From contig CAYLZN010000062.1 of NCBI GenBank assembly GCA_964387935.1, positions 1 to 22,548 on the forward strand: a stretch of DNA of 22,548 nucleotides, in the 5' to 3' direction. The position numbers and the translations under genes were made by a program. The stretch comes from CAYLZN01 sp964387935 (GTDB lineage Bacteria; Acidobacteriota; Vicinamibacteria; Vicinamibacterales; JAFNAJ01). Every line of letters begins with the position of its first letter. Position 1 is the first letter of the stretch. Shown one piece after another: positions 8,367 to 13,904 of this stretch. The notes beneath the pieces are model-generated. The model did not search any database. It was not told where the DNA came from and was given only the letters and a program-made list of their open reading frames with translations.

Positions 8367-9338
8367 GTGAGTGCCTTTCGATGTGCCGTGGCGCTTGTGG
8401 CCGCCGTGATGAGCCCCGCCGCCGCGGGCGCCCAGCCGGCGGGCCCGATGGTCCTCGGCGACCCGGGGCAGGCCACGAACAGCCCGCCGCCGGTGTTCCG
8501 GTCGTCGGTGGACCTGGTGTCGGTGGCGGCGGTCGTCCGCGATCGGCGGGGCCGGCTCGTCGGCGACCTCGCCCGCGAGGACTTCGAGGTCTTCGACGCG
8601 GGCGTGCGGCGCCACATCGTCGAGTTCGCGCCGTCGATCGACGGCCCGGTCAGCCTCGCGGTCCTGTTCGACACGAGCGGGAGCATGCGGATGACCGACA
8701 ACCTGGGCGAGGGGGTCAGGGTCGTCGACTCCCTGCTGACCCTGCTGCGTCCGGGCTCGGACGAAGTGGCCCTCTTCGCGTTCGACTCCGCGCTGCGCGA
8801 GTTGAGCGGCTTCACCCCCGACACGACCGTCGTCCGGCGCCTGCTCGCCGACCTGGATGCGTTCGGGACCACGGCGTTGTACGACGCGGTCGGGACGGTC
8901 GCGGCGCACTTCGACGATCGCCCGCACCGGCGTCGCGCGCTCGTGGTGGTCACCGACGGCCTCGACACGAGCAGTCGGCGATCCGTGGACGAAGTGTCGG
9001 CCATCGCGAGCGCGAGTGACGTGCCGGTGTACGTGGTGACCGTGGGCCTGGAGGACGTCGCCGGCGATGGGGTCACCTACGAGCCGGCACCCGCGACGCC
9101 GGTGGCGCACCTCGGGAACCTCGCCTACTGGACGGGCGGGGCGTGCTTCAACGGGCGGGGACTGCAGGGCGCGGGTGTCGCGGCCCAGCGCGTTCTCGCC
9201 GAACTGCGACATCAGTACCTGCTCGCGTTCGAGTCCGCCGGTCCGGGGTGGCGCCCCGTGGACGTGCGGCTGCGACGGAACCGCCTGACCGTCCGGACGC
9301 GCAGCGCGTATCAATCGAACCGGCCATCAGGGAACTAG
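8367..9338 (+). CDS. Secreted VWFA-domain protein of the acidobacterial type
   Basis: The product has about 323 residues. A signal peptide (FRCAVALVAAVMSPAAAGAQ) is followed by the conserved lead-in of acidobacterial VWFA proteins (FRSSVDLVSVAAVVRDRRG, then LAREDFEVFDAG) and a von Willebrand factor A domain. The metal-ion-dependent adhesion site is visible as FDTSGSM (around 101-107), and VVVTDGLDTSS supplies a later metal ligand. The C-terminus has the RHQYLLAFES block typical of this family. Such proteins are abundant in Acidobacteriota and are thought to mediate protein contacts outside the cytoplasm; the ligand is unknown. The GTG at 8367 is chosen because it puts the signal peptide at the N-terminus. 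An ATG at 8292 would add 25 basic residues, and neither start has a strong ribosome binding site. Confidence 0.82.
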   Translation: MSAFRCAVALVAAVMSPAAAGAQPAGPMVLGDPGQATNSPPPVFRSSVDLVSVAAVVRDRRGRLVGDLAREDFEVFDAGVRRHIVEFAPSIDGPVSLAVLFDTSGSMRMTDNLGEGVRVVDSLLTLLRPGSDEVALFAFDSALRELSGFTPDTTVVRRLLADLDAFGTTALYDAVGTVAAHFDDRPHRRRALVVVTDGLDTSSRRSVDEVSAIASASDVPVYVVTVGLEDVAGDGVTYEPAPATPVAHLGNLAYWTGGACFNGRGLQGAGVAAQRVLAELRHQYLLAFESAGPGWRPVDVRLRRNRLTVRTRSAYQSNRPSGN

Positions 9339-9376
9339 CCCGGAGAAGGTGCCGGAGGCCCCCGGCGCCAACGTGT

Positions 9377-9381
9377 GGAGG
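9377..9381 (+). promoter_or_regulatory. Shine-Dalgarno GGAGG that decides the start of the OmpA-like gene
   Basis: GGAGG lies 10 bases before the ATG at 9392. The in-frame ATG at 9383 lies one base after it and cannot be used with this site, so 9392 is the likely start. Confidence 0.6.
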
Positions 9382-9391
9382 AATGGACACC

Positions 9392-10075
9392 ATGCAACGA
9401 ACGCTCGCCGCCATCGCCATGACCGCCGTGGCCCTCGGGTCCACCGCGTGCGCCTCGAAGAAGTACGTCAACACGCGCGTCGACGACGTGAACACCAAGG
9501 TCACGAGCATCTCGAAGTCGCTCGAGGAGACGCAGGAACGGACGCGCCGCAACGAGCAGCGCATCGGCGAAGTGAACCAGAAGGCCGATGCCGCCAACAC
9601 CAGGGCGGGCGAAGCCACCGCCAAGGCGGGCGAAGCGGCCGTCGTCGCCGAGCGCGCGACGGCGACGGCCACGGCCGCCGATGCGAAGGTCGTCGAGATG
9701 GACCGCGCCGCCCGTCGCCTCGTCTACGAGGTCGTGCTCAGCGACGACAACAGCAGGTTCGCCTTCGGCAAGGCGCAGCTGAACGAGGACGCGAAGTCCG
9801 AGATCGACCGGGTCGTGGAACAGCTCGCGACCGATCCGAAGAACGTGTATCTCGAGATCGAGGGACACACCGACGCGGTGGGCTCGCTGCCGACCAACGA
9901 GCGGCTGGGCCTGCAGCGCGCCGAGGCGGTCAAGCGGTATCTCTACGAGCAGCACAACGTGCCGCTGCACAAGATGAACGTCATCACCTACGGCGAGACC
10001 AAGCCGGTCGCCCCCAACGCCACGCGCGAGGGGCGCGCGAAGAACCGCCGCGTCGTCATCAAGGTGCTGACCTAG
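9392..10075 (+). CDS. OmpA/Pal-type peptidoglycan-binding lipoprotein with coiled-coil spacer
   Basis: The product has 227 residues. A short signal sequence ends at a probable lipidated cysteine (TAVALGSTAC, C20), although the lipobox is not ideal. Residues 25-105 are Ala/Glu/Lys-rich with heptad character, containing a repeated TAKAGEA/NTRAGEA motif, and form a probable coiled coil. Residues 118-227 are an OmpA C-terminal domain: EIEGHTDAVG holds the peptidoglycan-contact aspartate (D161) and GRAKNRRVVIKV the partner arginine (R219/R220). The family ties the outer membrane to peptidoglycan. It follows the VWFA gene by 53 bases in the same direction and may be cotranscribed with it. Confidence 0.9.
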   Translation: MQRTLAAIAMTAVALGSTACASKKYVNTRVDDVNTKVTSISKSLEETQERTRRNEQRIGEVNQKADAANTRAGEATAKAGEAAVVAERATATATAADAKVVEMDRAARRLVYEVVLSDDNSRFAFGKAQLNEDAKSEIDRVVEQLATDPKNVYLEIEGHTDAVGSLPTNERLGLQRAEAVKRYLYEQHNVPLHKMNVITYGETKPVAPNATREGRAKNRRVVIKVLT

Positions 10076-10086
10076 ACGCGCGGCGG

Positions 10087-10156
10087 GCGCGGGGAGGGGG
10101 CAGCGTGTTGAACGACTGTCGCAGGGCGATCAGCAGGCATCGCCCCCGTCCCGCGC
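10087..10156 (+). other. Long imperfect hairpin downstream of the OmpA-like gene
   Basis: GCGCGGGGAGGGGGC (10087-10101) pairs with GCCCCCGTCCCGCGC (10142-10156) over about 14 positions, with one G-U and one mismatch, around a 40-base loop. No U-run follows, so it is not a classical terminator. It may stabilise the 3' end of the ompA-like mRNA or be part of an old mobile element. Confidence 0.5.
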
Positions 10157-10233
10157 AATGGTGATCGGACAGAACGGCGGGCGGCGATCGGCTGGCGACC
10201 AGAGGCCTGACGGGCTGAAGCGAGGGAGGGCCA

Positions 10234-10854
10234 CTGCCAGGCACGAGTCCATTCGTCATCAACCTCACCAGTGCAGAACGACGCGAGCTGGAAGTCAGAG
10301 CGCGTCGGTATACGTCACCGTATCGTGACGTCATCCGCGCCAAGATCGTCCTGCTGGCCGCGACCGGTCTCAGCAACGACGACGTCGGCGCGCGCCTGGA
10401 CACGCCGCGCCAGACCGTCAGCAAGTGGCGCCAGCGCTTCCACCGCCACCGCCTCGCGGGCCTCGACGAGGAGCCGCGCGGCGGGCGTCCAGCCCGCTTT
10501 TCCCCCCAGGCTCGTCGTGGAGGTGAAGCGGATCGCCTGTGAGCGCCCGATGGACGTCGGCGTGCCTGCGGCGACGCGCGGTTGCAGGCGCGCTGGCCCC
10601 AGATCATCCCGGTCCATACGCCGCGGCACGCGAGCTGGCTCAACCACATCGAGATCTACTTCTCGATCGTGCAACGCAAGGTCCTGACGCCGAACGACTT
10701 CGCTTCGCTGGCCGCGCTCGAACACTATCTGTTGGCCTTCCAGGCGCGGTACCAGACCACCGCGAGGCCGTTCCGCTGGACCTTCACGCGCGCGGACTTG
10801 CAGCGACTGCTGGCCCGACTCGCGGACCCCGCCACTGAACAGCCGGCCGCGTGA
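10234..10854 (+). pseudogene. Decayed IS630-family transposase with frameshift and internal deletion
   Basis: Three frames together show an IS630 transposase. From about 10234 the first frame reads PGTSPFVINLTSAERRELE, then RRYTSPYRDVIRAKIVLL and LDTPRQTVSKWRQRF, the helix-turn-helix N-terminus; it ends at a TGA at 10540-10542. A second frame (VVEVKRIACERPMDVGVP) starts after a T4C6 run near 10495-10507, so a homopolymer slip caused the shift. A third frame from about 10573 to 10854 gives the C-terminus with VHTPRHASWLNHIEIYFSIVQRK, whose E is the last residue of the DDE triad. Everything between, including both catalytic aspartates and roughly half the protein, is missing at a junction near 10565-10575. 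The codon at the expected start is CTG, behind GAGGGAGGG. Confidence 0.88.
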
Positions 10855-10856
10855 GT

Positions 10857-10895
10857 GTGGAGAATACGTCACCGTAATTGCGAAACTGAGTACTT
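10857..10895 (+). repeat. Probable right terminal sequence of the IS630-type remnant
   Basis: Directly after the transposase stop lies an AT-richer stretch running from about TGTGGAGAATACGTCACCGT to GAGTACTTAG, unlike the surrounding GC-rich DNA and in the position where the element's right end should be. No inverted copy is seen upstream of 10234, so the left end appears lost. Confidence 0.45.
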
Positions 10896-10913
10896 AGGGG
10901 CTTTCGCCGTGCT

Positions 10914-10948
10914 GGCCGCGCGCCGTGCGCCGTGCGCCGCAGGCCGCA
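10914..10948. repeat. Degenerate period-7 tandem repeat, about five units
   Basis: Units GGCCGCG, CGCCGTG, CGCCGTG, CGCCGCA and GGCCGCA follow each other without gaps between the IS remnant and the ACT-domain gene. The same period of seven occurs at 20153, 20232 and 20688. Confidence 0.6.
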
Positions 10949-10968
10949 AGCCGATTGTCGGATTGAGG

Positions 10969-10974
10969 TACAGT
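10969..10974 (+). promoter_or_regulatory. Possible -10 element (TACAGT) of the ACT-domain gene
   Basis: TACAGT lies eight bases before the ATG at 10983, the same arrangement as TACAAT before the aminotransferase. No Shine-Dalgarno sequence and no convincing -35 are seen, so a leaderless transcript is possible but weakly supported. Confidence 0.28.
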
Positions 10975-10982
10975 CTCCCGTC

Positions 10983-11366
10983 ATGGCGATTCGGACTGAA
11001 CTCTCCCTGCGGCTCGCCAACAGCCCAGGCGCGCTGGCGCGGTTGTGCGACCACCTCTCGAGCGCGCAGATCAACCTGCTGGCGCTTCACCTCGAAGGCA
11101 GCGGCCGCCTCCGGCTGCTCGTGGACAACCCGCTCCATGCCGCCGCGACGCTGCGGGAACAGGATCACCAGGTCGACGAACGGGACGTGATCTACGTGAC
11201 GGTGCCGAACGGGCCCGGCGGCGCCACGGCCGTCACACGCCTGCTCGCGAGCGCCGGGGTGAACGTGGACTACGCCTATGGCGCCACCGTGGAAGGCGCC
11301 TCGATGGCCGCCGTCGTCATCGGCGTGGCGGACGCGCTGCGGGCCGCCGCCGCGGCCGGCCTGTAG
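10983..11366 (+). CDS. Small protein of two ACT domains
   Basis: The 127-residue product consists of two ACT modules and nothing else: residues 1-62 (RTELSLRLANSPGALARLCD) and 68-127 (VIYVTVPNGPGGATAVTRLL, then SAGVNVDYAYG). The NSPGALARL and GPGGATAVTRL turns are the usual ligand-binding loops for small molecules such as amino acids. Stand-alone tandem ACT proteins generally regulate amino acid metabolism, but the ligand and partner cannot be read here. It stands alone between the IS remnant and the convergent adenylate kinase gene, from which it is separated by nine bases. The ATG at 10983 is chosen because the first beta strand begins directly after it. Confidence 0.82.
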   Translation: MAIRTELSLRLANSPGALARLCDHLSSAQINLLALHLEGSGRLRLLVDNPLHAAATLREQDHQVDERDVIYVTVPNGPGGATAVTRLLASAGVNVDYAYGATVEGASMAAVVIGVADALRAAAAAGL

Positions 11367-11375
11367 CGCGACCCG

Positions 11376-12131
11376 TCACCGCATGGACCGCACCGGCGTC
11401 GCCAGCATGCCGGTCAGCCGCGCATAGACATCCTCGGGCGTGCCGCTCGCCTCGACGGTCAGCAGGAGACCCTTGGCCCGGTAGTAGTCCGCGAGCGGAC
11501 GGGTGCTCTCCGCGTACGCGTCCATCCTCACGCGCACCGCGCCCGGCCGATCGTCCTCGCGCTGGACGAGGGCCGCGCCGCAGTCGTCACAGACCCCCGC
11601 CACGCGAGGAGGCTGGGTCGCCACGTGAAAAACCGCCTTGCACGAGGGGCACACCCGGCGTCCCCCGAGCCGCGCCACGACCACCTCGATCGGCAGATGG
11701 AAATTGACGACCGCGTCCAGCACGACCTGCTCGCGCGCGAGGATCTCGTCGAGCGCTTCGGCCTGGCGGACCGTGCGCGGGAAGCCATCGAGGAGGAACC
11801 CCCCGTTGCAGCGGAAACATCCGGACCGTTCGCGCACGAGCTGCACGACGGTCTCGTCCGACACCAGGCGCCCCTGCGTCATCGCATCGACGGCCGCGCT
11901 CAAGGCAGGGGTGCGCTCGCATTCGGGCAGCGTCCGCGCGGCGCGGAAGATGTCGCCGGTGGACAGGTGACAGGCCCCGAGGCGCTCAGCGAGCAGCGAG
12001 GCCTGCGTGCCCTTGCCAACACCGGGTGGCCCGAGCAGCACGAGGTTGTATCGGCGGCGGACGCCGGGCAGCGGATCGCAGGGAGCCGCGGGTCCTTTGA
12101 GCCAGTTGGTTCGGTCGCTCGAGTTCGGCAT
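11376..12131 (-). CDS. adk: Adenylate kinase with four-cysteine LID domain and N-terminal extension
   Basis: The product has 251 residues. It transfers phosphate between ATP and AMP in the cytoplasm. The P-loop is LLGPPGVGKGTQ, followed by LSTGDIFRAA (AMP site), FLLDGFPRTVRQAEAL and a LID domain whose CPSC and CDDC pairs should bind zinc, as in many non-enterobacterial adenylate kinases. Two features are less usual: about 27 residues precede the P-loop strand (MPNSSDRTNWLKGPAAPCDP), and the AMP-binding part is slightly enlarged (RTLPECERTPALSAAVDAM, and a CFRC pair in place of the usual segment before NGGFLLDGFP). This may therefore be a second, divergent nucleoside monophosphate kinase rather than the housekeeping copy. 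The ATG at 12131 has GAGG eight bases upstream. Confidence 0.88.
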   Translation of the reverse strand: MPNSSDRTNWLKGPAAPCDPLPGVRRRYNLVLLGPPGVGKGTQASLLAERLGACHLSTGDIFRAARTLPECERTPALSAAVDAMTQGRLVSDETVVQLVRERSGCFRCNGGFLLDGFPRTVRQAEALDEILAREQVVLDAVVNFHLPIEVVVARLGGRRVCPSCKAVFHVATQPPRVAGVCDDCGAALVQREDDRPGAVRVRMDAYAESTRPLADYYRAKGLLLTVEASGTPEDVYARLTGMLATPVRSMR

Positions 12132-12211
12132 GGCACCGACCTCACAGCGGGGGCAGGTCGGATCATAGCGCGGGCTGAGCGCCCGCGATACCACCTTGAC
12201 GCGTCGTAAGG

Positions 12212-12256
12212 AAAAAAATGGCGGCGGAAACCCAGAGGAACCAGGTTGCCGCCGCC
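12212..12256 (-). terminator. Rho-independent terminator of the predicted 245-nt RNA
   Basis: On the minus strand GGCGGCGG (12256-12249) pairs with CCGCCGCC (12227-12220), the stem continues with AACC/GGTT after one mismatch, the loop is about 11 bases, and the stem is followed by A and seven T residues. It is correctly oriented only for minus-strand transcription. Confidence 0.88.
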
Positions 12257-12456
12257 CCAAACGGAACACCTGCGCGCGGACGGATCCGGGGGGGTTACGT
12301 TCTTGCGTCGGTGCCGCTGACCACTACGCCGTGCCACAGACACCGGCATTTCGGACGCCTTCACGCCCCGCGCTGAAGGGATCCACCGGTCTGCAGCCGA
12401 ACGAATCTGCACTGGGTCGAGGACGCACCCCGGGTTTGCCCTCGGTCACCAGCACC
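12212..12456 (-). ncRNA. Predicted structured RNA of about 245 nt behind a sigma-54-type promoter
   Basis: There is no convincing gene in 12132-12590, but the minus strand looks like a complete RNA transcription unit. A -24/-12 element (12481-12466) predicts a start at 12455 plus or minus 2. There the strand TCGGTGCTGGTGACC (12458-12444) can pair with GGTCAGCGGCACCGA (12322-12308) over 15 positions, with one mismatch and one G-U, so the predicted 5' end falls within two or three bases of the outer edge of the closing helix. Inside it lie hairpins GAGG/CCTC (12443-12440 with 12422-12419), TGCAG/CTGCA (12411-12407 with 12396-12392), CCTTCA/TGAAGG (12379-12374 with 12363-12358) and TGCC/GGCA (12348-12345 with 12335-12332). 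A C-rich tail and a strong terminator follow. It does not match the signatures I know for 6S, RNase P, tmRNA, SRP RNA or c-di-GMP riboswitches. Confidence 0.55.
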
Positions 12457-12465
12457 GATCACGAG

Positions 12466-12481
12466 AGCACAAGCCGTGCCC
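12466..12481 (-). promoter_or_regulatory. Sigma-54-type -24/-12 promoter of the predicted 245-nt RNA
   Basis: GGGCACGGCTTGTGCT on the minus strand matches TGGCACGNNNNTTGCW at all but two positions, and the GG and GC pairs are exactly 10 bases apart. It is intergenic and correctly placed before a structured region and terminator. About 30 bases upstream is an imperfect dyad, CGGATCTTTGTTCCG, that could bind an activator. Confidence 0.5.
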
Positions 12482-12590
12482 ATGCGAGGACCCCGGCAAT
12501 GCGAGGGAATCGGAACAAAGATCCGAACGGCAGAGGCGGAAAGTCGCGGGTCTCAGGGATATTGATGGTCCAAGACGAGTGACTTCGGCC

Positions 12591-12989
12591 TCACGCGCGC
12601 CGTCGGAAACGGCGCGCCGCGGCGAGCAGTCCAGAGCCGAGCATCAGCAAGGACGTGGGTTCAGGGACTTCGCTAGTGACAGCGGCCAGCGGCCCACCCT
12701 CGATCTGTGCGAGCAGCATCCCCGCATCGTCGACCGGCTCGAGCGGCTCGTCGAATTCGAACGTCGCCTCGGGGGGGAGGGACGGGCCTGGTCCGTCGCC
12801 ACCGAGCACGAACACGATGCCGTTCTTGAGCAGCCCGTCGCCCGTGGCCGGCACCTGGCTCTCGGGCACCGGACCACCAAGCCTGAAGCCGCCGAGGATG
12901 CCGCCCTCCTCGAGGGGGCGTGCCGATGCCGAACCGGCCATCAACAGTAACACCACTGCGCCCACGGCGATGGGCAGGTTGCGGGACAT
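12591..12989 (-). CDS. PEP-CTERM sorting-domain protein, small secreted
   Basis: The product has 132 residues. A signal peptide (SRNLPIAVGAVVLLLMAGSASA) leads to a short acidic, Gly/Pro-rich mature part with no recognised domain. The C-terminus is a standard PEP-CTERM signal: VPEPTS, a hydrophobic helix (LLMLGSGLLAAA) and a basic tail (RRFRRRA). Such proteins are cleaved by an exosortase and exported to the surface or matrix, often with exopolysaccharide. No exosortase gene lies in this window. ATG 12989 is chosen for its strong AAGGAGG six bases upstream; an in-frame ATG at 13019 would lie too far ahead of the signal peptide. A sigma-54-type promoter about 50 bases upstream fits the known link of PEP-CTERM genes to RpoN and PrsK/PrsR-like regulators in other bacteria. 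Confidence 0.88.
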   Translation of the reverse strand: MSRNLPIAVGAVVLLLMAGSASARPLEEGGILGGFRLGGPVPESQVPATGDGLLKNGIVFVLGGDGPGPSLPPEATFEFDEPLEPVDDAGMLLAQIEGGPLAAVTSEVPEPTSLLMLGSGLLAAARRFRRRA

Positions 12990-12994
12990 GGGTG

Positions 12995-13007
12995 CCTCCT
13001 TCCTCCC
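12995..13007 (-). promoter_or_regulatory. Extended ribosome binding site of the PEP-CTERM gene, possible small-RNA target
   Basis: The mRNA reads GGGAGGAAGGAGG just before the ATG, a doubled purine-rich Shine-Dalgarno. It can pair with the C-rich segment of the small RNA predicted at 20325-20337 at 12 of 13 positions, including one G-U, with one A-C mismatch. Confidence 0.6.
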
Positions 13008-13047
13008 TCGTGGCCTCATTCAGGGGACAAGCCACGCCGAAGTCAGG

Positions 13048-13063
13048 GGCAAGAGACATGCCC
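13048..13063 (-). promoter_or_regulatory. Sigma-54-type -24/-12 promoter of the PEP-CTERM gene
   Basis: GGGCATGTCTCTTGCC on the minus strand keeps the GGCA and TTGC cores with GG and GC exactly 10 bases apart, with three differences from the consensus at flanking positions. The predicted start near 13037 gives a leader of about 48 bases. The element is also a perfect 6-bp inverted repeat (GGGGCA/TGCCCC, 13064-13046), so an operator or stem is an alternative reading. Confidence 0.5.
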
Positions 13064-13138
13064 CAACGAGCAGACGTATTTTTACTAATCAAAACATGGC
13101 GATTTCAGTTCCGTAATCATCAGACTCTTTGTTGGGGC

Positions 13139-13164
13139 GGACAGAAGTCTGCCGGATCCTGTCC
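13139..13164. promoter_or_regulatory. Inverted repeat upstream of the PEP-CTERM promoter, candidate activator site
   Basis: GGACAG (13139-13144) and CTGTCC (13159-13164) form a 6-bp inverted repeat with a 14-base spacer, about 100 bases upstream of the predicted start, the usual distance for a sigma-54 activator. It contains a smaller dyad, CAGAAGTCTG. It could instead be a stem in the 3' end of the ktr transcript. Confidence 0.35.
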
Positions 13165-13212
13165 TCGCTCCCAGTGAGGCGACGGTTCGCGATAGAAACG
13201 CCCGGCGCCCTT

Positions 13213-13890
13213 TCATTTGCTGAGGAATGTTTCGAGCTGGACCAACCGTTCGTTGTCGCCAAGCAGGGCGAGCTTGTCGTCTGCACGGATGACGTCGTTG
13301 GCGTCCGGGGCCACGTTGGTCGTTTCTTCCCCTGACGCGGAGCGACGCCGGATGGCGATGATGGTGAGACCGAATCGCGGCCGGAGGGCGAGGTCCTTCA
13401 GCGTCTTGCCCACCCAGTCCGCCGGCGCCGGCAGCTCGATGATCGAGTAGTCCTTCGAGAGCTCGATGTAGTCGGTCACGTTGGGCACGACCAGGCTGTG
13501 GGCCACGCGGACGGCCATGTCGCGTTCCGGGTAGATCACCCGGGTCACGCCGAGTTTCTCGAGGATGCGTCCGTGCAGGGGCGTCACGGCCTTGGCGATC
13601 GTCTCCTTGACCCCCAGGTCCTTCACCTGCATGACCACGAGCAGGCTCGCCTCGATGTTCTCTCCGATCGAGACGACGGCCACGTCCACGTCTGCCACGC
13701 CGGCGGCACGGAGGGCTTTGTCGTCGGTCGCATCCAGCTGCACCGCTTGCGAGACGATGTCGGCCATCTGCTGCACGCGGTCCTCGTCGGTGTCGATACC
13801 GAGCACCTCCTGACCGAGTTCGACCAACGTTGAGGCCATGGCGGATCCGAACCGCCCCAGGCCAATGACCGCAAAGACTCGTCTCGCCAT
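13213..13890 (-). CDS. KtrA/TrkA-type regulatory subunit of a potassium uptake system
   Basis: The 225-residue cytoplasmic protein has an N-terminal RCK domain (1-120) with the nucleotide-binding glycine motif FAVIGLGRFGSAMA, an acidic residue at the end of the second strand (LGIDTDE) and the QAVQLDATD block, then an RCK_C domain at about 140-222 (YSIIELPAPADWVGKTLKDL, RADDKLALLGDNERL). KtrA proteins form octameric rings that bind ATP, ADP or NAD and gate the membrane subunit. The length matches single-unit KtrA rather than the doubled TrkA of E. coli. It starts 14 bases after the stop of the KtrB-like gene, so the two are one operon. Confidence 0.93.
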   Translation of the reverse strand: MARRVFAVIGLGRFGSAMASTLVELGQEVLGIDTDEDRVQQMADIVSQAVQLDATDDKALRAAGVADVDVAVVSIGENIEASLLVVMQVKDLGVKETIAKAVTPLHGRILEKLGVTRVIYPERDMAVRVAHSLVVPNVTDYIELSKDYSIIELPAPADWVGKTLKDLALRPRFGLTIIAIRRRSASGEETTNVAPDANDVIRADDKLALLGDNERLVQLETFLSK

Positions 13891-13904
13891 TTTGGTTGTA
13901 TGAC

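Noticed and set aside
12418..12444. GAGGGCAAACC on the minus strand looks like the core of a c-di-GMP-I (GEMM) riboswitch
   Set aside because: The expected GAAA tetraloop hairpin and the GGGACGCAAAGCC partner directly after it are missing. A GACGCAAG occurs only more than 110 bases later and outside the closing helix, and no gene follows.
12196..12582. Plus-strand frame of 128 residues in the gap between adk and the PEP-CTERM gene
   Set aside because: No ribosome binding site, no domain, and it lies antisense to a structured RNA-like unit with a terminator on the other strand.
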